Source: CAG-791 sp045130475 | Lineage (GTDB): Bacteria; Bacillota; Clostridia; Lachnospirales; Lachnospiraceae | NCBI GenBank assembly: GCA_045130475.1 | Contig: JBGUPU010000019.1 | Location: 5,970-69,969, forward strand | DNA: 64,000 nt | Direction: 5' to 3' | In this document: in pieces, positions 1 to 8,401 of the stretch | Layout of the letters: every line of letters starts with the position of its first letter | Position numbering within the stretch: the first letter of the stretch is position 1 | The notes under the pieces: model-generated | What the model saw: only the letters and a program-made list of their open reading frames with translations | What the model was told of the DNA's origin: nothing | Database searches by the model: none | Translations under genes and position numbers: made by a program

Positions 1-161
1 TGCTCTCCTGCTGCTTCCATATCCTGCGTTTCTGTTTCTTCGGAAATCTCCGCTTTTACTTCTTCTGTTTGTCTGCTCTCTGCCGCCTTGGATGCGCTGC
101 AGGCTGCAAGGAGCAGCGGCATAGTCAGGCACAGGACTCCGGCCGCAATCATCTTTTTCAC
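1..161 (-). CDS. Lipoprotein of unknown function, N-terminal part only (cut by window edge)
   Basis: Only the first 53 codons are visible; the rest lies outside the window. Translation starts at a GTG (159-161) behind a strong AAAGGAGG ribosome site. The N terminus has two lysines, a hydrophobic core and a lipobox ending LLLAAC, so Cys21 should be lipidated and the protein anchored on the outer face of the membrane. A Ser/Glu/Thr-rich linker follows, as in many Gram-positive lipoproteins. It lies 44 bp downstream of the flavodoxin-family gene on the same strand and is probably the last visible gene of the TetR-headed redox operon. The functional domain is not in view, so no role is assigned. 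Confidence 0.8.
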   Translation of the reverse strand, partial: MKKMIAAGVLCLTMPLLLAACSASKAAESRQTEEVKAEISEETETQDMEAAGE

Positions 162-205
162 GACAGCCTCCTTTCTGCTTACAGATCTTTTTTTGCAAAG
201 CTTTC

Positions 206-739
206 TTACAGACCTTTTCCAAGCCTGTATGCTTTCTCCGGACAGCTGCTCCTTTTCGTCATGGCCGGCGTTCCGCAGCCATAGCCAAGGACCATCCCCT
301 TATCATCAAAATTGATATAGCGGACAAGGGTCTTGTAATGCGCTGTAAGTGCGTCGAATGTCCAGTCATCTGCATTCCAGGCAACTGTCAGAAGTGCGGA
401 TTTGAGATGTCTGCTGTTCAAACTGCTGTTAAAGGCACAGAATCGGTCAATAACGGTTTTCATCTGCGCACTCATTCCGTAGTAATAAAGAGGTGTTGCA
501 AAGACAATCATATCCGATCGAAGAATCTTTCCCCGGATCTGCTCCATATCATCTTTCTGCACACAGGGTCCTTCATATCCGCAATGGACACATCCGGTGC
601 AGGGATGAAGATTGGCATGACATACGTCGATCACTTCACATGTATGCCCGGCTTCTTCAGCACCCCTCTTAAACTCCTCCACCAATATATTCGTAGAGCC
701 TTTCCGATTGGGACTGCCTGTAAGAATCGTTATTCTCAC
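206..739 (-). CDS. Flavodoxin-family NAD(P)H-dependent FMN reductase / iron-sulfur flavoprotein-like
   Basis: The 177-residue protein begins MRITILTGSPNRKGSTN, the phosphate-binding loop that holds FMN in the NADPH-dependent FMN reductase (flavodoxin-like) fold. Near residue 47 a Cys cluster, CTGCVHCGYEGPC, resembles the cysteine motif of iron-sulfur flavoproteins; whether it binds a cluster cannot be told from sequence. ATPLYYYGMSAQMK is the usual second FMN-contact region. The start is a GTG (737-739) with GGAGG 10 bases upstream; there is no ATG in a better place. It follows the three-domain fusion gene by 17 bp and so is probably translated from the same mRNA. It is inferred to move electrons from NAD(P)H to FMN or small acceptors in the cytosol; the substrate is unknown. 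Confidence 0.85.
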   Translation of the reverse strand: MRITILTGSPNRKGSTNILVEEFKRGAEEAGHTCEVIDVCHANLHPCTGCVHCGYEGPCVQKDDMEQIRGKILRSDMIVFATPLYYYGMSAQMKTVIDRFCAFNSSLNSRHLKSALLTVAWNADDWTFDALTAHYKTLVRYINFDDKGMVLGYGCGTPAMTKRSSCPEKAYRLGKGL

Positions 740-756
740 TGTGTATCACCTCCGTC

Positions 757-3000
757 TCAACGATTGATCCCATTGGCGTCAAGCCAGTCAGAGATCTCAT
801 CCGGGGTTGCCGAGTCTCCCGAGTAGTGAACCGATAACCCCTCGCCGATCACCGCATCCGGCGCAAGCTTGGCAATCGCTGTCAGGCTCTGTCCGAATCT
901 GCCGCCGCCGTGGGAACAGAAAGGAATGATTCGTTTTCCGGCAAAGTCATATTCCTCCAGGAAGGATGCGATCGGCATTGGGATGGATGCCCACCAGTTT
1001 GGATACCCCAGGATAACTGTGTCATATTCATCCATATTTTCCACATGTCCAGACAGCTCCGGCCGGGCCTGTCTGTGCTGGTCCTCCTGGGCTTCCATCA
1101 GGACCGTATTGTAATCTGAGGAATATGGGTCGACCGGTGATATCTCAAAAAGATCCGCTCCTGTCTGCCGCTCTATCTCCTGTGCAATGCCTCTGGTATT
1201 GCCGCTCCATGAAAAATACGCGATCAGGACTTTGCCTGCTTTACCTTCACTGTCTGTCTGAACTTCCGCTCCTGTTTCTGAAGCCGTCACAATCCCGCTG
1301 CGCTCGTTGTCACCATTTCTTACAAGGCGGACACCCAGGTTGTAGCTTGTCAGATCTGCCTGTCCTGCCGCCCTGTATGCACTGCGCATATTCTTGGCAA
1401 AATCGTTCCAGCCCCCGCCCCTGTACACATGCCTTGTGCCGGATGCCGGTCCGGTCGGATCAGATGTTGCAGCAGGGTCATATTTCCCGTAGTAATCCCA
1501 GCACCATTCATTTACATTTCCGTGGCAGTCATAGAGTCCCCAGGCATTGGGCTGAAAACTTCCCACCTCTGCCGTTGTCTGGCGGTACTCCCCGGGTCTT
1601 GCCTCCAGACCGGAATTATCGAAATAGTTTTCTTCAATCTCATAGGGATAATGTCCGTAGAAGTTTGCCTCCGAGGCATCCGGGGACTTCTCTGTATTAA
1701 AAGGTGTCGTGGTGGCTGCACGGCAGGCATATTCCCATTCCGCTTCCGTCGGCAGGCGGTATCCGTTTGCGGCGGTATCCCAGCTGACGCCTTCTGCTGT
1801 CACTGTATAGACAGGAGTCAGCCCGGCATCCTTACTCTTTGCATTGGCAAAGGCAATCGCATCCAGCCATGAGATATTATCAACCGGAAGCTTTTCTCCG
1901 GTAAAAGAGCTCGGATTACTGCCCATCAGGCGCTCATACTCTTCCTGCTTGGTCTCATACGCGTCTGCGTAGAAAGAAGAGACAGTGACCTCATGCTGAG
2001 TCTCATCATCGATGCGCCTGCTCTCCGATTCCGGGCTGCCCATCAGGAAAGTTCCCCCCTCAATCAGAAGAAAACCATCCTCAACTTCTGCAGGATCCTG
2101 CTGTTCGGACATATCCGGATTCTGCTCCCCGGCTGTTTTCGCAGCCTGCTTATCCCGCTCTTCAGCAGCCTCTGTTATATCTTCCTTTGCTGTATCATTC
2201 TCCTGCGGAGCGCTCCAGCCGGCACTTCCAAAGCCCTGCCCGTTCCCTGCAGGAAATACCATGTTCAGCACCAATCCCAGAATCACTGCTGCCATCACGA
2301 AGACCGCCGGCAGCAGCGGATTTTTCTTTTCGCTATCCTTTCCATAAGTTTTTCTGCAAAGGACTGCTGCCTGAGCACCGGCGAACCCCAAGAACAGGAT
2401 CATCAGGATATTCTCCATAAATACCCATGCCGCCGGCTTTTCATAGTCCAGAAAAGCAAACTGAACGCGGAAGAACAGATAGTCCTGCATTCCGTTCCGA
2501 AGAAAGAGAAACAGACCGATTCCCGCTATACCGCAAAAGAGGATGGAGATCAAAGATTTTGTTCTGTCCGACAGCTTCCACTTTACTGCCATCACCGAGA
2601 CATGCAGGCCAAGGTGCAGTCCCATCAGGACAAAGGACCAGTGCGACATGGAAAGGTGTATTTTTCTGGCAAGGGCGACGTCCGTCAGTCCGTACATGAA
2701 AGGCACCGAATATCCGCTCATCGACATCCCGGAAAAAGCCGTCAGCATAAACGACAGGAGCAGCAGCAGATTCACTGCAGTGGACAAAACCCGATAAGCT
2801 GTGTACCTGCCCTTGAAAAGCCCCCCGTACCATCTTCTGTTTAAGATCTGATGGATGATGACAAGCACAGTCATACCCATTCCGATCCATTCATGCGCCT
2901 GCTCACCGGTCACCTGATAGGCCATGAGACAGAGCAGGAGGACGGTCATGCAGACATCTACGATTCTTTTTACCATGCTGCTATTCTTTTTTCCCTGCAT
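757..3000 (-). CDS. Membrane fusion protein: DUF4405-like multi-TM domain + SUMF1/FGE-like domain + C-terminal flavodoxin
   Basis: About 747 residues in three parts. Residues 1-250 hold about seven hydrophobic segments with histidines near 36, 50, 115, 120, 129 and 133, the pattern of DUF4405 / cytochrome-b-like membrane domains, so haem binding is possible. After an acidic linker, residues ~309-562 are a formylglycine-generating-enzyme (SUMF1) fold: GGTFLMGS, RLPTEAEWEYACR, HGNVNEWCWD, YRGGGW. The two catalytic cysteines of true FGE are absent in the aligned MRSAYRAAG segment, so sulfatase activation is unlikely and a binding role is more plausible. Residues ~589-747 are a flavodoxin (IAYFSWSGNTRGIA, LGYPNWWASIP). 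The start at 3000 has GGAG six bases upstream; an ATG at 3012 is the alternative. It lies between the aldo/keto reductase and the small flavoprotein in one operon. The combined function is unknown. Confidence 0.85.
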   Translation of the reverse strand: MQGKKNSSMVKRIVDVCMTVLLLCLMAYQVTGEQAHEWIGMGMTVLVIIHQILNRRWYGGLFKGRYTAYRVLSTAVNLLLLLSFMLTAFSGMSMSGYSVPFMYGLTDVALARKIHLSMSHWSFVLMGLHLGLHVSVMAVKWKLSDRTKSLISILFCGIAGIGLFLFLRNGMQDYLFFRVQFAFLDYEKPAAWVFMENILMILFLGFAGAQAAVLCRKTYGKDSEKKNPLLPAVFVMAAVILGLVLNMVFPAGNGQGFGSAGWSAPQENDTAKEDITEAAEERDKQAAKTAGEQNPDMSEQQDPAEVEDGFLLIEGGTFLMGSPESESRRIDDETQHEVTVSSFYADAYETKQEEYERLMGSNPSSFTGEKLPVDNISWLDAIAFANAKSKDAGLTPVYTVTAEGVSWDTAANGYRLPTEAEWEYACRAATTTPFNTEKSPDASEANFYGHYPYEIEENYFDNSGLEARPGEYRQTTAEVGSFQPNAWGLYDCHGNVNEWCWDYYGKYDPAATSDPTGPASGTRHVYRGGGWNDFAKNMRSAYRAAGQADLTSYNLGVRLVRNGDNERSGIVTASETGAEVQTDSEGKAGKVLIAYFSWSGNTRGIAQEIERQTGADLFEISPVDPYSSDYNTVLMEAQEDQHRQARPELSGHVENMDEYDTVILGYPNWWASIPMPIASFLEEYDFAGKRIIPFCSHGGGRFGQSLTAIAKLAPDAVIGEGLSVHYSGDSATPDEISDWLDANGINR

Positions 3001-3039
3001 AAAAAACTCCATGCCCTCGCATTTTTCAAATAGATGCTT

Positions 3040-4098
3040 TTATTTTTCTGCGGCCGAAGTGATCTTCTGGTCTCCTGTTGACCAGACATGTTTCTCCTGC
3101 GCGTTTGCGGGCTTGTTCTGCGCCATCACGCCTGCAAGGGGGTGCGGCACATACAGCTCTTCCAGATAAGTAAGCTCTTCTCCGGTCAGCTCCAGATCAA
3201 CGGCCTTTGCCGCGCCTTCGATATGATGGGATTTTGTCGCGCCGACGACAGGTGACGTCACTTTTGTCAGCAGCCATGCCAGAGAAATCTCTGTCATGGT
3301 CACGCCGTGCTTTTCGGCAAGCTCCGCAACACGGCTGATGATCAGATTGTCCTGTTCCGCAGTCGCGTCATATTTGAACTTTGCGTAGCTGTCCTCTGCA
3401 GCCCGCTTAGTTGTACCTTCTCCCGGCTTTCTGGAGAGACGCCCGCTCGCCAGTGCGCTGTAGGGTGTGAGCGCGATATTTTCCTCCTGACAATAGGGAA
3501 CCATTTCTCTTTCTTCCTCGCGGAAGATCAGGTTGTAGTGTCCCTGGATGGAAACAAACTTGGCAAAACCTTCCTTTTCGGCAATGGCGTTTGCCTTGGC
3601 AAGCTGCCAGGCAAAACAATTGGAAATACCGATATACCTTGCTTTGCCTGCCTTCACAAGGCGGTTCAGCCCGTCCAGAATATCGTAGATCGGTGTGTTC
3701 CAGTCCCACATATGATAGATATAGAGATCCACGTAATCCATACCGAGATTCTGCAGACTTGTATTGATCATGTTCTCGATGTGCTGCTGCCCGCTGATTC
3801 CGCTCTCGATCTCCTCCTGCGTCCGCGGAAGGAATTTCGTTGCCACGACGACATCTTCACGCTTTGCAAAATCCCGGAGCGCCCTGCCGACATACTGCTC
3901 GCTGGTGCCGCTCTGATAGGCTATGGCCGTATCATAAAAATTGACCCCCAGGTCCAGTCCCCGCTTAATGATCTCTCTGGTATGCTCCTCATCGATCGTC
4001 CAGCTGTGCTGGCCCCTTCCGGAGTCACCAAAACCCATACAGCCCATGCAGATGCGGGAAACATTCAAGTCTGAATTTCCAAGCTTCGTGTATTTCAT
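3040..4098 (-). CDS. Aldo/keto reductase
   Basis: A 352-residue NADPH-dependent oxidoreductase of the aldo/keto reductase superfamily (TIM barrel). The catalytic tetrad can be read in order: Asp56 and Tyr61 in NFYDTAIAYQ, Lys88 in VVATKF, and His129 in YIYHMWD. The C-terminal part has the expected cofactor-binding stretch around SPVVGATKSHHIEGA. The length is normal for the family. The start has AAAGGA a few bases upstream. It sits directly downstream of tetR (40 bp) and upstream of the fusion protein, so it is probably induced by whatever ligand releases the TetR protein, possibly a reactive carbonyl or quinone. That ligand is inference; the substrate cannot be read from sequence. Confidence 0.93.
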   Translation of the reverse strand: MKYTKLGNSDLNVSRICMGCMGFGDSGRGQHSWTIDEEHTREIIKRGLDLGVNFYDTAIAYQSGTSEQYVGRALRDFAKREDVVVATKFLPRTQEEIESGISGQQHIENMINTSLQNLGMDYVDLYIYHMWDWNTPIYDILDGLNRLVKAGKARYIGISNCFAWQLAKANAIAEKEGFAKFVSIQGHYNLIFREEEREMVPYCQEENIALTPYSALASGRLSRKPGEGTTKRAAEDSYAKFKYDATAEQDNLIISRVAELAEKHGVTMTEISLAWLLTKVTSPVVGATKSHHIEGAAKAVDLELTGEELTYLEELYVPHPLAGVMAQNKPANAQEKHVWSTGDQKITSAAEK

Positions 4099-4138
4099 TT
4101 TTTCTTTCCTTTTTGTGCGTTACTCCGTTGTCACTCGT

Positions 4139-4765
4139 TTATTTAACACCCAGCAGCCTTGCAAGGCATCTGAAAGTGATCTCATAGACGGTTTGATAGG
4201 CATATTCCACACCGGCTTCTTTCATTGCCTCCCTCTGCTTCTCTGTTACTGCAGAGTAAGGATAAATGCCGAACATGAAGGGATAAAATACATAGATAAA
4301 GTTCTGCTTATCGTCCGCGCTCATCTCAGGGCAGAATTTGTCGAGTATACTGCCTATGTTCCTCATGGATTTTCCGTAGGAAGCCTTAAAGCCTGTCAGC
4401 ATCTCCTGCCGGCTGTTTGCCTCCATATCGAAATTATTCATGGACAAAAGTTTTAAGAGCTGTTCTCTGTTCTCCAGAGAATGGGCAATCTTTTCCGCGA
4501 CCTGGACTCTTGTGAGCCTGTCATTCTCTTCGATGATGGCTTCAAGCTCTTCATTCCAGCGGTCATACTCTCTCTCAAACAGAGCCAGGAAAATCTCTTC
4601 TCTGGTTTGAAAATAGTTGTAGATGGTCGGCCGGGAGAAAGAAGTCACTTTTCCGATTTCCTTTAATGTGATTTCCTTGAAGCTCATAGTTTGATAGAGC
4701 TGTTCGCATGCATTAACTATCTCTTCTCTTCTTTCTGCTATAAGCTCGGGCGTTCCTTTGATCAT
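4139..4765 (-). CDS. TetR/AcrR-family transcriptional regulator
   Basis: A 208-residue repressor with a TetR N-terminal helix-turn-helix at residues ~25-50 (FKEITLKEIGKVTSFSRPTI, YNYFQTREEIF). The C-terminal ligand domain has the form common in uncharacterised Clostridia TetR proteins and contains no recognisable ligand motif. It has an AGGAGG ribosome site. It is the first gene of the redox operon, and two perfect palindromes overlap its own promoter just upstream (4797-4815 and 4836-4848), which strongly suggests autorepression and ligand-controlled expression of the aldo/keto reductase, the fusion protein, the flavoprotein and the lipoprotein downstream. Confidence 0.92.
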   Translation of the reverse strand: MIKGTPELIAERREEIVNACEQLYQTMSFKEITLKEIGKVTSFSRPTIYNYFQTREEIFLALFEREYDRWNEELEAIIEENDRLTRVQVAEKIAHSLENREQLLKLLSMNNFDMEANSRQEMLTGFKASYGKSMRNIGSILDKFCPEMSADDKQNFIYVFYPFMFGIYPYSAVTEKQREAMKEAGVEYAYQTVYEITFRCLARLLGVK

Positions 4766-4796
4766 CGTCCTTACCTCCTGATTCTGGACACAGGTC

Positions 4797-4848
4797 TATT
4801 GACACTGTGTCAATAACTGCATTATATACATGCGCTGACACCGTGTCA
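4797..4848. promoter_or_regulatory. Paired palindromic operators, probably bound by the adjacent TetR protein
   Basis: Operator 1 (4797-4815) is a perfect 19-bp palindrome, TATTGACAC-T-GTGTCAATA, covering the expected transcription start. Operator 2 (4836-4848) is TGACAC-C-GTGTCA and overlaps the -35 box. The shared core is TGACACnGTGTCA and the centres are 36 bp apart. Two copies of one core flanking a -10 box upstream of a tetR gene is a typical autorepression layout; binding by this TetR is inference. Confidence 0.8.
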
Positions 4849-4849
4849 A
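4821..4849 (-). promoter_or_regulatory. Sigma-A-type promoter of the tetR redox operon
   Basis: On the minus strand a perfect -35 TTGACA (4844-4849) is separated by 17 bp from a perfect -10 TATAAT (4821-4826). Transcription should start near 4814, inside the left palindrome. The next gene downstream is tetR at 4765. Confidence 0.85.
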
Positions 4850-5035
4850 TACTGTTGCTTTCTTTTTTTCACACTCTCTTCGCCTCTTTTCTCTTCGGCA
4901 CTATTGTCTTTACGTGTATTTCATTTATTTGTTAAAATGATAAAAACTGCACGAAAATCAATCCACAATACAAAAAATATTATTCTTTGGAATCAGAACC
5001 CGATTTTCACAAATGAACAAAAAAGGAGGTTTGCG

Positions 5036-5926
5036 ATGTCACAGGCAGGTAATTCAAACAAGATCACGAGAGATTATCTGGACTCTCTGCTGATTGAAAC
5101 ACGCTACATGAATTCAGACAATCCTGATACAGGGTTCACTCTGTACGGAGAGACCTTCTCCTCCCCGATCATGACAGCAGCTCTTTCCCACCTGGAACAG
5201 CTTGGAGAGGGCGGCATGGCCCGCGGGATCGCCCTCGGCGCAAAGAAAGCCGGCTGCGTCATGTGGTACGGAGCAGCTGAGGAAGAGGAAATCGAAATGC
5301 TGGCAGGGACCGGTGTGCGCCTGATTGAGATCATCAAGCCCTATGCAAACCGCGACCTCATCTACAAAAAGATCGAACATGCACAGAAACTGGGACTGCT
5401 GGCAGCAGGCATTGATATCGACCATCCTTTTGCAGAAGACGGGGGTCCTGATATTGTGGACGATGAGGAGATGAAGGCCCTGACAACAGAGGAACTCACT
5501 CAGATCGTGAACTCCACAGAGCTTCCCCTCATTGCAAAAGGCGTACTGAGCCTGTATGACGCGGACCAGTCGCTCAAGGCAGGCGTCAAGGGAATGGTAA
5601 TTTCGCACCACAATAACAGGATCGAATATGCACTGCCGCCGCTCTATCTCCTGCCGGAGATCGCAAAGATGGCGGGGGATGATGTCCCTGTATTTGCGGA
5701 CTGTATGATCCAGACCGGGATGGATGGTTTTAAAGCGATTGCGCTGGGCGCAAAGGGTGTCTGTATCGGCAGACCCCTGATGGCAGCCTATACCAAGGAC
5801 AGGGAGAACGGCGTCTTCACTTATCTCACTAAAGCGAGAGACGAACTGGCCAAGGCAATGGCATTTACCGGTTGTACGGATCTAAGCCGGATGGATCCCG
5901 CTGTGATCCACAAAAGTCCCTTCTGA
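5036..5926 (+). CDS. FMN-dependent alpha-hydroxy-acid oxidase/dehydrogenase homologue
   Basis: A 296-residue TIM-barrel flavoprotein of the lactate oxidase / glycolate oxidase / L-lactate dehydrogenase family. Visible signatures are LIAKGV (Lys168, FMN contact), SHHNNRIEYALPP at 190-202 (the position of the family SNHGGRQLD motif with catalytic His and Arg), and GAKGVCIGRP at 238-247 (FMN phosphate site). It is shorter than animal or lactobacillus enzymes (~370) but typical for clostridial homologues. The ATG at 5036 has AAAAGGAGG just upstream; the reading frame runs further upstream without a ribosome site. It appears to stand alone between the tetR operon and the GH36 gene. The physiological substrate and electron acceptor are uncertain, and an isoprenoid-type FMN isomerase-like activity cannot be excluded. 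Confidence 0.85.
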   Translation: MSQAGNSNKITRDYLDSLLIETRYMNSDNPDTGFTLYGETFSSPIMTAALSHLEQLGEGGMARGIALGAKKAGCVMWYGAAEEEEIEMLAGTGVRLIEIIKPYANRDLIYKKIEHAQKLGLLAAGIDIDHPFAEDGGPDIVDDEEMKALTTEELTQIVNSTELPLIAKGVLSLYDADQSLKAGVKGMVISHHNNRIEYALPPLYLLPEIAKMAGDDVPVFADCMIQTGMDGFKAIALGAKGVCIGRPLMAAYTKDRENGVFTYLTKARDELAKAMAFTGCTDLSRMDPAVIHKSPF

Positions 5927-5946
5927 GGCTGACCGCTGAAGCTTAG

Positions 5947-5999
5947 CAGCGACAATATATATGGGCTTTGAAGATCTCGCTGGATTCAACACTTTTTTT
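5947..5999 (+). terminator. Weak candidate terminator after the alpha-hydroxy-acid oxidase gene
   Basis: CAGCGA (5947-5952) can pair with TCGCTG (5977-5982) over a long loop, and a run of seven T follows at 5993-5999. The stem is short. The rest of the 5927-6136 gap holds only AT-rich sequence with a TATAAT-like box near 6085 that may serve the next gene. Confidence 0.3.
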
Positions 6000-6136
6000 C
6001 AGAAGATTTTCTTTATCATACAGCGCTTCTATAAAGACAATAACGCTATGCATTTTCCCATATACATGCGGCTTCCCGCAGCTTTATAATTATATTACAT
6101 TTAAGATAAACACTATGAAATCCGGGAGGAAGCGTC

Positions 6137-8227
6137 ATGAAGGAACTCACACAACTTAAAATGGAAATCCGCCGTCAGAGCGGTGAGACTGCCGTCGGTA
6201 TGGTTCCTGTCAATCAGGAGGACTTTATTCTGGGGAGCACCCGTGTCTGTCTAAAGGAGCACAGGTCCGGACAGCTTCAGTCTGTCTCCCTCCATCTGAA
6301 TCTGCTGCAGGAAGACCATTGGATATTCGACGGTCTGGATCAGAAAGCACCGATTCGCGTTTTCGTGCCCCTGGATCCGAAGCCTGAAAAAATGACAGCA
6401 CTGTATATGTTTGCGGAATGGTGGACCCGTCCCGCATTCGTGGAGCGCTTCGAGGATATTCCTCCACGGACACAGGTCCTCCTGCTCAAAGGGAAAGACA
6501 AATTCGCCTGCCTTATCCCTATGGTAGGTGAGCATTGGAAGGCCGCCGTCAACGGAGGGACAGAGACAGAGCTCTGTCTGGAACTGAGCGCCGGTGTGGG
6601 CGGCTATATGAGCGTAGAGGAACCCCTCTATGTCCTGGCCGAAGGCGGCACTGTCCTGGAAGCGGTGCACTGCGCCTTTTCCTGGCTGGCACGTGAAAAG
6701 GGAATTCCCATGCGTCAGGAGCGGCGCCTTCCGGAGCAATACCGAAGCCTTGGCTGGTGCAGCTGGAATGCTTTCTACACCGATGTGGATGAGACTGGTC
6801 TGCGGCAGAAGGCTGAGGAATTCACCAAAAAGTCTGTCCCTGTCCGTTGGATGATCATCGACGATGGCTGGATGAGCACCCGGGACACCTTCCTGACAGA
6901 TTTCGTTCCTGACAGAAAAAAATTCCCCAACGGCTTCTCTCAAATGGTAAAAGACATCCGCCGGAACTCCACCATACAGAAATTCGGAGTCTGGCACGCT
7001 CTGGGGGGCTACTGGAGCGGTGTTCACAAAGATTCTGTTCTGGCGGAACAGGAGGCGGAGCACCTTAAAGCGTGCACCAACGGTCTGCTTGTTCCCAGTC
7101 CGGAACAGGGCGGGGCTTTTTATCAGCACTGGTATCAGCTGCTGCGGAGTCAGGGCATCGAATTTGTAAAAGTAGACGGGCAGAGCACCGCAGCAAGATA
7201 CTTTGAGAATACTCTTCCTGTCAGTTCTGCCGTCCGCGGCATGAATGAGGCGCTGGAGAGCGGCGCTTCCCTGATGGACAACAACATCCTCAACTGCATG
7301 GGTATGGCTATGGAAAATATCCTTGCACGCCCCGCTTCCGCCGTATCCCGCAACAGCGACGATTTTTTCCCCGACCGGGAGGGCAGCTTCACCGAACACC
7401 TTCTGGAAAATGCCTATAACGCAATCTACCACAATGAGCTCTATTGCTGCGACTGGGACATGTTCTGGACCAGCCACCCCGATGGCAGAAAACACAGTCT
7501 GCTCAGAGCCATCAGCGGCGGTCCTGTCTACTTCAGCGACCGGGTGGGTGAGACAAATCCCGATGTACTCAAGCCCCTGGCATATCTGGACGGTTCACTG
7601 CCCATGATGGTCCGCTCGGCAAAACCCACAGAGGACTGTATTTTCACTGACCCTCGTTCGGGCAGTGTACTCAAACTCCACAATGCCGCTCCCTGGGGCA
7701 GCGGCATGGCCGGAGGAATCGCCGTCTATAACCTGACCGGGGAACAGCAGAGTTTTTCCTTTGCCCCCTGTGATATTCCCGAGCTGGAGAAGTCCCGGAG
7801 GTATTGGGTCTATGACTGGTTTGCAAAGCGGGCCTGTTCGATCGGGACAGAAGAACGCTTTGAGGGAAGGCTGGATGCACAGGGCTTCGGCTGGTATGTC
7901 ATTCTCCCGGAAAAGGATTCTCTTTCCTGTCTGGGTCTCACGGAAAAATACGTGGGCTTTTCCGCAGTGGAGTATATGTCGGAAGCCCCGGGCTGTACTG
8001 CACTGGTACTTCGGGAGACCGGCACCGTCTCCTGGCTGTCGCATCGGGAATTAAAGAATGTGGAACTCAACGGAGCGGATATCACGTCAAAGGTTGTCAC
8101 AGAGAATTCTGTGAACGCACTTACAAGCCTGTCTCCTGAAGAAGATAAAAATACCGCGTCTGCATCCATGTTCACTTTACACTTGGAAGAAAAGCCGGAA
8201 AAAGCGATTTTGTGTATCAGGTGGTGA
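6137..8227 (+). CDS. Glycoside hydrolase family 36, raffinose synthase / Sip1-like alpha-galactosidase
   Basis: A 696-residue cytosolic enzyme with no signal peptide. It carries the raffinose-synthase/Sip1 signatures SLGWCSWNAFYTD near residue 208 and RWMIIDDGWM. The likely nucleophile is Asp347 in FVKVDGQS and the likely acid/base is in SRNSDDFFPDR (Asp408/409). Bacterial members hydrolyse or transfer alpha-galactosides, so a role in using raffinose-family sugars is likely; synthase activity is not implied by homology. The ATG follows GGGAGG with suitable spacing. No transporter or regulator is adjacent, so it is a single-gene unit. A strong terminator follows. Confidence 0.88.
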   Translation: MKELTQLKMEIRRQSGETAVGMVPVNQEDFILGSTRVCLKEHRSGQLQSVSLHLNLLQEDHWIFDGLDQKAPIRVFVPLDPKPEKMTALYMFAEWWTRPAFVERFEDIPPRTQVLLLKGKDKFACLIPMVGEHWKAAVNGGTETELCLELSAGVGGYMSVEEPLYVLAEGGTVLEAVHCAFSWLAREKGIPMRQERRLPEQYRSLGWCSWNAFYTDVDETGLRQKAEEFTKKSVPVRWMIIDDGWMSTRDTFLTDFVPDRKKFPNGFSQMVKDIRRNSTIQKFGVWHALGGYWSGVHKDSVLAEQEAEHLKACTNGLLVPSPEQGGAFYQHWYQLLRSQGIEFVKVDGQSTAARYFENTLPVSSAVRGMNEALESGASLMDNNILNCMGMAMENILARPASAVSRNSDDFFPDREGSFTEHLLENAYNAIYHNELYCCDWDMFWTSHPDGRKHSLLRAISGGPVYFSDRVGETNPDVLKPLAYLDGSLPMMVRSAKPTEDCIFTDPRSGSVLKLHNAAPWGSGMAGGIAVYNLTGEQQSFSFAPCDIPELEKSRRYWVYDWFAKRACSIGTEERFEGRLDAQGFGWYVILPEKDSLSCLGLTEKYVGFSAVEYMSEAPGCTALVLRETGTVSWLSHRELKNVELNGADITSKVVTENSVNALTSLSPEEDKNTASASMFTLHLEEKPEKAILCIRW

Positions 8228-8293
8228 AGAGATAACACCGGCGCGGCACAGGACATGCAGGCAGATTCTGACTCATAAATAATGTTAAAAAAA

Positions 8294-8341
8294 GCAGGGA
8301 CCTTTTCCTTTAAGAGGAAACAGTCCCTGCGTTCTTTTTTT
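8294..8341 (+). terminator. Rho-independent terminator after the GH36 gene
   Basis: GCAGGGAC (8294-8301) pairs with GTCCCTGC (8323-8330), with further TTTTCCT/GAGGAAA pairing inside, followed by a T run at 8335-8341. Confidence 0.9.
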
Positions 8342-8355
8342 GCTTCTTAAGATTG

Positions 8356-8364
8356 TGCTATACT
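8356..8364 (+). promoter_or_regulatory. Extended -10 promoter of the GNAT gene
   Basis: TGCTATACT is an extended -10 element (TGn plus TATACT). No good -35 box is seen because that position overlaps the T run of the preceding terminator. A ribosome site AAAAGGAG lies at ~8387-8394. Confidence 0.6.
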
Positions 8365-8401
8365 TGGGCTGCAGATGTAATTTTTAAAAGGAGATCTCAT
8401 A

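Noticed and set aside
757..3000. Annotation of the fusion protein as an active sulfatase-modifying enzyme
   Set aside because: Both catalytic cysteines of FGE are missing in the aligned segment, and no sulfatase gene is nearby.
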